Source: Paenibacillus apiarius
GTDB lineage: Bacteria > Bacillota > Bacilli > Paenibacillales > Paenibacillaceae
Assembly (NCBI RefSeq): GCF_017052585.1
Contig: NZ_JAFFHZ010000001.1
Coordinates: 5,394,001 to 5,458,000 of the forward strand
DNA: 64,000 nucleotides
Reading direction: 5' to 3'
Positions 9,942 to 17,246 of the stretch are shown here, piece by piece. Position 1 is the stretch's first letter, and the number at the start of each line of letters is the position of its first letter. The position numbers and the translations under genes were made by a program. The notes below the pieces were generated by a model, which did not search any database, was not told where the DNA came from, and was given only the letters and a program-made list of their open reading frames with translations.

Positions 9942-12746
9942 ATGAATACAACGTCCATATATAGCGGCACGCCTACGATTTCGGTTGTGGATAACCGGAA
10001 CTTGGAGATTCGCCTTCTTCAGTATAACCGTATCTCGGCTGAAGATCCGGCAGATGAGTATATCCTGCGGAACACGTATACGGCGTTAGGGTATCTTGAC
10101 AGCAGCATGGATCCCCGCCTGTTCGCGCAATATCAGGAGGATAGCGGCACACCGGCGAATATAAGAAACATGGCCTCCCTGAGAGGCGAAGCGCTGCGTA
10201 CGGAAAGCGTGGATGCCGGCCGCAAAGCGGATCTTTTTGATATCGAGGGGCGGCCAGTCTGGCTTATCGATGCCACCGGCACACAGACGACGCTCGAATA
10301 TGATGTATTAGGCAGGCCGACAGCGGTATTCGAGCAGCAGGAAGGTAAGGAATCCCCCCGGTGCCGGGAGCGGTTTATTTATGGCGAGAAAGAAGCGGAT
10401 GCCCAGGCCAACAATTTGCGCGGGCAGTTGGTGCGCCACTACGATACCGCAGGCCGGATGCAGACAGACAGCTTCTCGTTGGCCGGAATGCCGCTGCATC
10501 AAAGCCGTCAACTGCTGGAAAATTGGGATCATCCTGGCGACTGGAGTATAGGAGAGGAAAGTGCTTGGGCCTCGTTGTTGGATGCTGAAACCTATGATAC
10601 GAGCTGGCGGTATGACGCGCAGGACAGGGTGCTTGCCCAAACCGACGCCAAAGGGAATCTCCAGCAACTGACATACAATGCCGCCGGCCAGCCGCAGGCG
10701 GTAAGCCTCACGCTGCAAGACCAAGCCGAACAGCGGATTTGGAACCGGATAGATTACAGTGCGGCGGGTCAAGTGCAGCTCGCAGAAGCCGGGAATGGTG
10801 TCGTAACGGAATATACTTACGAGGAGAGCACGCAGCGGCTAATCAGAAAAAAAGATTCCCGCCAGCTGTCCTCCGGGGAAAGAGAAGTCTTGCAGGATTA
10901 TCGTTATGAGTATGATCCGGTAGGCAATATCTTGTCTATCTGCAATGAAGCGGAGCAGGTTCGTTATTTCCGGAATCAGGCCGTTGCTCCGAAAAGGCAG
11001 TATGCCTACGATGCCTTATATCAGCTTGTATCCAGTTCGGGGCGGGAATCCGACGCGCTTCGTCAGCAGACGTCGCTTCCTCCCTTGATCACGCCTATCC
11101 CTCTGGACGACAGCCAATACGTCAATTACGCGGAGAAATACAGCTATGATCGGGCCGGCAATTTAATCAAGCTTAGCCATAACGGGGCGAGTCAATATAC
11201 AAGGAATGTTTATGTAGACAAGAGTTCAAACAGGGGGATTTGGCGGCAAGGGGAAGACATACCGGATATCGCGGCTTCCTTTGACAGAGCAGGCAATCAA
11301 CAAGCTTTATTCCCAGGGAGACCGTTGGAATGGGATACACGAAATCAGTTAAGCCGAGTCCATATGGTCGTGCGCGAAGGCAGCGATAACGACTGGGAAG
11401 GGTATCTCTATGACAGTTCAGGAATGCGCATCGTAAAACGGTCTACCCGCAAAACACAGACAACAACGCAAACGGATAGGACCCTCTATTTGCCGGGCCT
11501 GGAGCTTCGCATCCGCCAGACCGGGGACCGGGTCACGGAAGCATTGCAGGTCATTACCGTGGATGAGGGAGCGGGACAAGTGAGGGTGCTGCACTGGGAG
11601 GAAGAAACCGAGCCGGACGGCATCGCCAATGATCAGTACCGGTACAGCCTCAATGATCATCTCGGGTCCTCTTCATTGGAAGTGGATCGGCAAGGCCAGA
11701 TCATCAGCAAGGAAGAATTTTATCCCTACGGCGGCACAGCCCTGTGGGCAGCCCGGACAGAGGTGGAGGCAAGCTACAAGACCATCCGGTATTCAGGCAA
11801 AGAGCTGGATGCCACAGGCCTGTACTATTACGGATACCGCTACTATATGCCATGGTTGGGACGATGGCTGAATCCGGACCCGGCCGGAACCGTAGATGGA
11901 TTAAACCTGTATCGCATGGTCAGGAACAATCCTATAAGTTTGATGGATCCGGATGGGAATGCCCCAATCAACATGGCGGATTATAGTGCCGAGAATGGCG
12001 ATTTATTTTATGGACTAAGCGGTGAAAGGGGAAGATATATAAAGAAATTTAATCCTGGCTTTAACATGGAAGATGCAAGTGCTCCTGCCATGGTTATCGA
12101 TCAATATAATAATAATGTGGCATTGAGTATAAATTTAAGCTATCCAGTTACACAATTGATGGACTTCCAAAAAGACTTAAAAAAATCCGCAGGGAAATTG
12201 AAGGTTCCAACGGATTTAAAACAGAGTATTCTGAAGGACCCTAAAAAGAATTATCCTTTGTGGAACGATTACTTTAACATTGGAGAAGCTAAAGCCAAAT
12301 TTAATATCTCCGGTATCTTCAAAGAAACAGCAAAAAAATATGGAAGTGATCAATATCATAAATTAATATCTGGCAGAATGATAGAAGCGCCATTGCTGTG
12401 GAAACGAGGGAGCAAACTCGGCCTAGAAATCGCCGCTACAAATCAGAGAACAAAGATACACTTTGTTCTTGACAATTTAAATATCGAGCAGGTGGTTACG
12501 AAAGAGGGTAGCGGCGGTCAGTCAATCACAGCTTCCGAGCTCCGCTATATTTACCGGAATCGCGAAAGATTGAGTGGGCGTGTCATTTTCTATAGAAATA
12601 ATGAAAGGCTAGATCAGGCTCCATGGCAAGAAAATCCTGGATTATGGAGCCAATATCAGCCAAGTCTTAGAGAAAGAAGTACTTTAGGAGTCAAAGAGCG
12701 AGGGATCGGGAACTTTTTCCGCCGGTTTTCAATGAAGAGAAAGTAG
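9942..12746 (+). CDS. tccC: TccC-like Tc toxin subunit (TcC) with Rhs core and variable toxic C-terminus
   Basis: A 934-residue TcC protein. I chose ATG 9942 because the protein then begins MNTTSIYSGTPTISVVDNR, the usual TccC start, behind GATGGAGG; an in-frame ATG at 9873 inside tcaC gives a longer, unlikely product. Residues 1-640 are YD/Rhs repeats. The Rhs-associated core is at about residues 620-675 (YYYGYRYYMPWLGRWLNPDP, then GLNLYRMVRNNPISLMDPDG); in this family the core performs self-cleavage to free the C-terminus inside the cocoon. The last roughly 260 residues are unrelated to the core, Lys/Asn-rich and encoded by AT-rich DNA: the polymorphic toxin domain. Its end holds a block (KIHFVLDNLNIEQVV, SITASELRYIYRNRERLSG) that I recall from the ends of other TccC-like proteins but cannot link to an enzyme activity. 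Confidence 0.92.
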   Translation: MNTTSIYSGTPTISVVDNRNLEIRLLQYNRISAEDPADEYILRNTYTALGYLDSSMDPRLFAQYQEDSGTPANIRNMASLRGEALRTESVDAGRKADLFDIEGRPVWLIDATGTQTTLEYDVLGRPTAVFEQQEGKESPRCRERFIYGEKEADAQANNLRGQLVRHYDTAGRMQTDSFSLAGMPLHQSRQLLENWDHPGDWSIGEESAWASLLDAETYDTSWRYDAQDRVLAQTDAKGNLQQLTYNAAGQPQAVSLTLQDQAEQRIWNRIDYSAAGQVQLAEAGNGVVTEYTYEESTQRLIRKKDSRQLSSGEREVLQDYRYEYDPVGNILSICNEAEQVRYFRNQAVAPKRQYAYDALYQLVSSSGRESDALRQQTSLPPLITPIPLDDSQYVNYAEKYSYDRAGNLIKLSHNGASQYTRNVYVDKSSNRGIWRQGEDIPDIAASFDRAGNQQALFPGRPLEWDTRNQLSRVHMVVREGSDNDWEGYLYDSSGMRIVKRSTRKTQTTTQTDRTLYLPGLELRIRQTGDRVTEALQVITVDEGAGQVRVLHWEEETEPDGIANDQYRYSLNDHLGSSSLEVDRQGQIISKEEFYPYGGTALWAARTEVEASYKTIRYSGKELDATGLYYYGYRYYMPWLGRWLNPDPAGTVDGLNLYRMVRNNPISLMDPDGNAPINMADYSAENGDLFYGLSGERGRYIKKFNPGFNMEDASAPAMVIDQYNNNVALSINLSYPVTQLMDFQKDLKKSAGKLKVPTDLKQSILKDPKKNYPLWNDYFNIGEAKAKFNISGIFKETAKKYGSDQYHKLISGRMIEAPLLWKRGSKLGLEIAATNQRTKIHFVLDNLNIEQVVTKEGSGGQSITASELRYIYRNRERLSGRVIFYRNNERLDQAPWQENPGLWSQYQPSLRERSTLGVKERGIGNFFRRFSMKRK

Positions 12747-12762
12747 CATGTAACTGAAATTG

Positions 12763-12793
12763 CTCCCCATTGGTTTTGTAAACTAATGGGGAG
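12763..12793 (+). terminator. terminator-like hairpin after the Tc operon
   Basis: CTCCCCATTGGTT pairs with AACTAATGGGGAG (one G-U pair) around a 5-nt loop, 16 bases after the tccC stop. The tail is only TTGTTAATT, so termination efficiency is uncertain. Confidence 0.6.
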
Positions 12794-12840
12794 TTGTTAA
12801 TTCACTCCTTTTCAGCGGCATTCACGCCGAATTCTGTTGG

Positions 12841-13197
12841 GAGTTTAAGCCTATAAATACAAGAAACATGGCCTCCCTGAGAGGCGAGGCGCTGCGATCG
12901 GAAAGTGTGAATGCCGGGCGCAAGGCGCAGTTTTTTGATATCAAGGACGGCCAACCTGGCTTATCTATGCCAAGAGTACACAGACGATCCTCGAATATGA
13001 TTTATTAGGAAGGCCGACAGCCGTATTCGAGCAGGAGGAAGGCAAGGAATTTCCTCAGTGCCGGGATCGGTTTATTTACGGGGAGAAGGAAGCGGATGCT
13101 CAGGCAATTTGCGCGGACGGTTGGTGCGCCACTACGATACCGCGGGCCACATTCAGACAGACAGCTTCTCGTTGGCCGGAATGCCGCTGCATTAAAG
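12841..13197 (+). pseudogene. degenerate remnant of the start of a second tccC gene
   Basis: From 12861 the DNA closely follows tccC 10166-10515: both contain AGAAACATGGCCTCCCTGAG, the Rhs segment ending in the GGCAGGCCGACAG/AGGCCGACAG stretch, and TTCTCGTTGGCCGGAATGCC. The leading bases 12844-12862 (TTTAAGCCTATAAATACAAG) match the tccC start region, with the ATG now ATA, and join directly to sequence that lies about 220 bp further on in tccC, so an internal piece is deleted. Several small indels (for example 5 bp lost near 13105) break the frame, and the copy ends near 13197. It is a relic of a tandem tccC, a usual arrangement because different TccC copies deliver different toxins. Confidence 0.85.
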
Positions 13198-13227
13198 TCG
13201 TCCTGCCGGGCGCACATAAAATGTAAA

Positions 13228-13263
13228 AAGCATCAGAGCTGAATGAGTCGGCTGCTGATGCTT
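13228..13263 (-). terminator. hairpin terminating the Mga-like gene
   Basis: AAGCATCAG (13228-13236) pairs with CTGATGCTT (13255-13263). Read on the minus strand it is followed by TTTTTACATTTT, a T-tract in the right place for the gene ending at 13330. Confidence 0.6.
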
Positions 13264-13329
13264 ATTTATTGGACCGAACGAAATCTCTGCAAGTACGAAT
13301 GGAGCCCGATATTGTTGATACCCCCGTTT

Positions 13330-14748
13330 TTATAAGGATAGACTAAGCAGTTGTTTAATAGACTTTAAATCTTTCAGGATGAGTTTATCTGGAATCCAGA
13401 TGACAGGAATTTGAGTTTTATTGATTTTGTAATTGGTTATAATGAAATCGAATTTGACCGTATTGCTTGGTTCGGTTTGAAGGTTTAGAACGTTACCCAA
13501 TTCATTATTTAATTTGTGATAGATGAATTTTTTCCAATTGGTTGGTCCGGATAAAAGCAATAAAACCTTTTTTTTATAATTTGACAGGAGAATAGATAAA
13601 ATATGAAACGTGATGTGGTAGCTCTCATCTTCAGATAATCTATTTTCATTTATTTCTTTATTCCACGTGATAATAAGAGGGTGAATGATGTTGTAGCCCT
13701 CTATTAATTCATGAGGAATAGTCTTAAATTTACCCCAAAAGTATTCTAACGGTAAATTGAGATTTTTAAATATATAGATCTTGTGGAAAGAAAAATGGAT
13801 GTTATGTTTTATTTCTTCTATTACTTTGGCATTCATATTTACTTCACTTGAAATCATGTCAATTAAAGCAAGGTGCTTATCGTAAAGTTGTTTATATGAT
13901 CCACGATAGTAATTCTTGATTTTACTTTTTTCATTACCATCCCCTTCGGAGATGAGGAAAAAAAATAGTGTAAAAAACTTAAGTTCATTTTGCTGGAAGC
14001 TGACCTTATAGAAATTTTCAATCGCAGAGACAATGGCATAGGTGCAATCTAACTTTTGAGAGCTAAATATGTAGTCAATATTAAAACTTTTGGAAATAAA
14101 ATGTTTATATATATTTCTATTTACAGACACATTGATGAGTATGGTTAATAGATTATAATCGATCTCCATTTTATAAAAACGAATATAGTTCTCAATTTTT
14201 TGTTGCAAGTTTAGGTCCGGTTTAAAAATTTCTTTATACTTTTGCACGTTAAAAAAAAGAACCATATAGAAGTATCTAATATTCAGTTCCTTTCCAATTA
14301 TTTGAATCGTTGTTCTGAAATTAAAATCAAGGTTAAAATGTCTAAGTATTTTTCTGAAATTATTTAATTTTTTCTTCAATGTTAATTTATCTAAGTACAA
14401 TATTTGAGACCATTTTTCCAGGCTATAATACTTCTGATTGAATATTCCCATTAAAATGTTGTAGAGTTCACTGTTTACTAAATAAGTAGCTATAATACTG
14501 GAAAGATGATCTAAAGGACCTTTTTTTAGAACGTAACCTTTGGAATTCATGCTTATTATATCCCAATTATTTGGAAGAGTTTGTTTTAATTGAGAAATGT
14601 CACTTATAATCGTTCTGCTCGTACATTGCAGCTTACGGGCTAAAGAACTTGAAGACACGATACCTTCGCTATCAATTAAGGATTCTAATATTTGGATTTT
14701 TCGAATAATTGAATGATTTTGAATTAAGTGGGCGGTGAAGTTATCCAT
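13330..14748 (-). CDS. Mga/AtxA-like virulence-type transcriptional regulator
   Basis: A 472-residue protein, close to the length of AtxA of Bacillus anthracis (about 475). An N-terminal Mga/HTH_11-type winged helix (residues about 15-70: SSSLARKLQCTSRTIISDIS) is followed by a long helical part with the look of two PRD domains, and by a C-terminal EIIB-like fold beginning KKVLLLLSGPTNWKKF near residue 390. In this family PRD phosphorylation by the sugar phosphotransferase system adjusts activity of a global virulence regulator. The gene is far more AT-rich than its neighbours and sits convergent to the Tc toxin remnant, suggesting acquisition as part of an accessory island. A role in controlling the Tc operon is an inference from position only. 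ATG 14748 is followed upstream by GGGGGAGAC as ribosome binding site. Confidence 0.8.
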   Translation of the reverse strand: MDNFTAHLIQNHSIIRKIQILESLIDSEGIVSSSSLARKLQCTSRTIISDISQLKQTLPNNWDIISMNSKGYVLKKGPLDHLSSIIATYLVNSELYNILMGIFNQKYYSLEKWSQILYLDKLTLKKKLNNFRKILRHFNLDFNFRTTIQIIGKELNIRYFYMVLFFNVQKYKEIFKPDLNLQQKIENYIRFYKMEIDYNLLTILINVSVNRNIYKHFISKSFNIDYIFSSQKLDCTYAIVSAIENFYKVSFQQNELKFFTLFFFLISEGDGNEKSKIKNYYRGSYKQLYDKHLALIDMISSEVNMNAKVIEEIKHNIHFSFHKIYIFKNLNLPLEYFWGKFKTIPHELIEGYNIIHPLIITWNKEINENRLSEDESYHITFHILSILLSNYKKKVLLLLSGPTNWKKFIYHKLNNELGNVLNLQTEPSNTVKFDFIITNYKINKTQIPVIWIPDKLILKDLKSIKQLLSLSL

Positions 14749-15048
14749 TTAGTCTCCCCCTCGAAAAGCGATAAATGGTTAAAGTGCAGATGTACTATCC
14801 TTTGTTTGAAATTGCTAGTCATCAATTCTGCGGGTCTCTTCAAAGTGCTCCAGGTGCTATGGATTTACGAATTTCCCCTAAACATATCTTTCTAACAATG
14901 TTTGTCTTCTTAATGAAAATCTTTATTATTTTTCTCCTTCTCACAATTTATATTTCAATTAGAAAGTATCGTAATTTTGTAATGAAAAACGATACATAAT
15001 TTCATTAATAGATGAAATTATGTATGGTTTTTTATATGTTTGTTGGTC
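14749..15048. other. AT-rich intergenic region between Mga-like gene and ABC remnants
   Basis: No gene is supported. A 74-codon frame at 14775-14999 has a hydrophobic stretch but no ribosome binding site and ends inside the hairpin at 14992-15025. The region should contain the promoter of the minus-strand regulator; no clear -35/-10 pair stands out among the A/T runs. Confidence 0.4.
14992..15033 (+). terminator. bidirectional terminator-like hairpin
   Basis: ATACATAATTTCAT (14992-15005) pairs perfectly with 15012-15025 around TAATAG, and GGTTTTTT follows. A run AAAAAC precedes it, so it could also act on the minus strand. It marks the border between the AT-rich regulator segment and the ABC permease remnants. 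Confidence 0.6.
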
Positions 15049-15643
15049 AGCTTAAGAGATATTATTGTGCAAGGGGGAAACTTAGGAGGCTATATTATAT
15101 CCATCGTCGTCATCGTCGGGATGATGGTTGATTTCCTGGCGCGGGACGGGCTGATCAACAATATCCTGGGATGGTTCGGCGTCGAAGCTGCCGCTTATTT
15201 GCGGGAGCCCGAATGGTTCAGGACAATCTATATTGCGTCAGGCATATGGCAGGGGGTAGGCTGGGGCACGATTATTTATTTGGAGGCGATATCGAACATC
15301 GATCCTTCGCTGTATGAAGCGGCCAAGGTGGACGGGGCATCGAAGTGGCGCCAGGTGCTCCATATTACGGTTCCGGGCATCATGCCGACGGTTATCATTT
15401 TGCTTATTTTGCAAATGGGCAGCCTCATGTCTGTCAGCACGGACAAGATCCTGCTTATGTATAAATTCATCGACGTATGAAACCGCTGATGTCATCGGCA
15501 CCTATGTATACCGCAAAGGTCTGCTGGAGTCGAATTACAGCTACAGCACGGCCATCGGACTATTCAACTCCGTCATCAATTTCGGGCTTCTCATTCTGGC
15601 GAACACGGTAAGCCGCCGCGCAAGCGATACGAAGCTGTGGTAA
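15049..15643 (+). pseudogene. LplB-type sugar ABC permease, truncated and frameshifted
   Basis: The reading frame shows the end of an LplB/MalF-like permease: membrane segment YIISIVVIVGMMVDFL, then the EAA loop EAAKVDGASKWRQVLHITVPG that contacts the ATPase. The first roughly 100 residues of the family are missing. After ILLMY the frame breaks: one extra A in the AAA run at 15463-15465 (TATAAATTC, expected TATAATTC) leads to a TGA at 15478-15480, while the +1 frame continues YETADVIGTYVYRKGLLESN to a stop at 15643. Two independent lesions mean the gene is dead. The permease would have imported an oligosaccharide together with the next gene's product. Confidence 0.87.
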
Positions 15644-15690
15644 GGGGGAGCTGCAGTTGATGAATGAATGCGAAGAGGAGGGATCTGCCG

Positions 15691-16410
15691 GTGAATAAAT
15701 TGTCGCTTGGCGAACGAATCTTTGAATGTTTCAATATTCTGTTTATGATATGTCTTTGTCTGGTCACCTTATATCCGTTTGTATATGTGTTGTTCGCTTC
15801 CTTCAGCGATCCGCTTGGGGCGTATGGGTTGTCGCGGCAAAATGTCATGTGGAAAAACCCAATCATGTTCTTCATCGTGTTCACGATGTTTTTCTCCGGC
15901 GGGTTGATTCCAAGCTATTTGCTCGTTACGGGGCTGGGCATGCTCGATAGCCTATGGGCACTCATCATCCCCGGTGCGGTCAGCGCGTTCAACTTAATCA
16001 TTATGCGCACGGCATTCCAAGGCATTCCGGTAAGCCTTGAGGAATCGGCCAAGCTGGACGGGGCGAACGACTTCACCGTGCTGGTTCGTATTATTTTACC
16101 GTTGTCCCTGCCCGTCATTGCGGTCATGATTCTGTTCTACGGCGTTGGGCATTGGAATTCTTGGTTCGGAGCGCTTATCTATTTGCGTGACCGCGATCTG
16201 TATCCGCTGCAGCTCGTGCTGCGCGAAATTCTGATTACGAACAGCACGGACAGCATGCTCACCGCGGCTGGCCCGGCGGACAAGATGCCTATTGGGGAGA
16301 CGATTAAATACGCAACGATCATCGTTGCGACGGTTCCGATTCTGCTGCTATATCCTTTCCTGCAGAAGTATTTCGTCAAAGGGGTTATGATCGGGGCGAT
16401 TAAGGAGTGA
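15691..16410 (+). CDS. YtcP/LplC-type sugar ABC permease with internal deletion, probably inactive
   Basis: A 239-residue product of the CUT1 sugar importer family, from GTG 15691 behind GAGGAGGGA. The C-terminal two thirds look normal, with EESAKLDGANDFTVLVRI as the EAA loop and the family end PFLQKYFVKGVMIGAIKE. At the N-terminus, however, VLFASFSDP runs straight into LGAYGLSRQ, whereas family members of about 290 residues have roughly 50 residues between these points, including one membrane segment. I infer an in-frame deletion. With its partner permease broken and no binding protein next door, the system is likely non-functional. The frame itself is intact, hence listed as CDS. Confidence 0.7.
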   Translation: MNKLSLGERIFECFNILFMICLCLVTLYPFVYVLFASFSDPLGAYGLSRQNVMWKNPIMFFIVFTMFFSGGLIPSYLLVTGLGMLDSLWALIIPGAVSAFNLIIMRTAFQGIPVSLEESAKLDGANDFTVLVRIILPLSLPVIAVMILFYGVGHWNSWFGALIYLRDRDLYPLQLVLREILITNSTDSMLTAAGPADKMPIGETIKYATIIVATVPILLLYPFLQKYFVKGVMIGAIKE

Positions 16411-16720
16411 ATGGCGCGTGCCGCCATTGCATGTGCCGCAGGATGACGTTCGCGACTCGCGGCTCGGCGTTAACCAGGCGGGCTCATACGGTCCGCCTGA
16501 CCCGACAATGAATTCCTTCGCAAAAAGCCGATTACAGGCGAACAGGAAGCCTGTCTAGTTGCTTATATGCCGCTCATCGGCAAATTGTCTCCTCCCGCTC
16601 TTGCTATGTCCATCTGTCCCCGTTCATTTATTGAGAATTGTATCTTCTTAGTTGCCCCCCCGAACTTACTATAATAACAGAGCAGCGGGGAATGACAATT
16701 CAATTCGGGAGGGACTGTTC
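16411..16720. other. intergenic region without recognisable gene
   Basis: A GC-rich 310-bp gap. A short open stretch after the permease stop shows no family resemblance. The GGGAGGG ribosome binding site of the next gene lies at its end. Nothing else recognised. Confidence 0.4.
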
Positions 16721-17170
16721 ATGTCCGTTATGGTAAGGCCTGTTGAACCAAGTGATAAACAAGAGCTGACATCCTTGATGTATGAATATATCGTTGATTT
16801 TTATCAAAGGCCAAAACCGGAAATGGAAAAAGTGCATTGCCTAATTGACACACTGCTTGAAAAAAAACGGGGAATACAATTCACAGCTCAGAAGGAAGGC
16901 AAGCTTATCGGATTTGCGACCCTTTATTTTACGTTCAGCACGACAGTGTCAGATCAAATAACCGTAATGAATGACCTGTACGTAGTTGAGGAAGCAAGAG
17001 GAACTGGCGCGGCTCAAGCGTTATTTCAAGCGTGTGCAACGTTTACGAAAGAGAACGGTTACGCCCGTATGACATGGATTACGGCCTCCGATAATTATCG
17101 GGCCCAGCGCTTCTATGACAAAATGGGTGGAACGCGCGGCAATTGGATCAATTATTCAATCGGACGGTAG
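16721..17170 (+). CDS. GNAT-family N-acetyltransferase
   Basis: A 149-residue single-domain acetyltransferase starting at ATG 16721 behind GGGAGGG (MSVMVRPVEPSDKQELTSL). The acetyl-CoA binding motif A is visible as VVEEARGTGAAQALFQ, with the canonical RGTGAA pyrophosphate loop, and motif B as ASDNYRAQRFYDKMGG. Substrate unknown; such proteins acetylate amines of small molecules or proteins in the cytoplasm. It stands alone between the ABC remnants and the IS cluster. A split hairpin just downstream was probably its terminator. Confidence 0.85.
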   Translation: MSVMVRPVEPSDKQELTSLMYEYIVDFYQRPKPEMEKVHCLIDTLLEKKRGIQFTAQKEGKLIGFATLYFTFSTTVSDQITVMNDLYVVEEARGTGAAQALFQACATFTKENGYARMTWITASDNYRAQRFYDKMGGTRGNWINYSIGR

Positions 17171-17196
17171 GCGGGGAGAGCGAGATCTACACAGAA

Positions 17197-17226
17197 GGGG
17201 CCGCCCCTTGGGTCATGTCAGACCTT
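17197..17226. repeat. left arm of an inverted repeat cut in two by the IS3-type insertion
   Basis: GGGGCCGCCCCTTGGGTC (17197-17214) is the imperfect complement of GACCTTCCGGGACAGCCCC, which is rebuilt when 17221-17226 is joined to 20543-20555 across the element. The pre-insertion structure was thus a roughly 45-nt hairpin, probably the terminator of the GNAT gene. Confidence 0.6.
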
Positions 17227-17246
17227 TGATATGCTCCCCTTACGGT

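Noticed and set aside
14775..14999. 74-codon frame with a hydrophobic segment between the Mga-like gene and the ABC remnants
   Set aside because: No ribosome binding site, AT-rich sequence that favours hydrophobic codons by chance, and a stop located inside a terminator-like hairpin. Kept only as a note.
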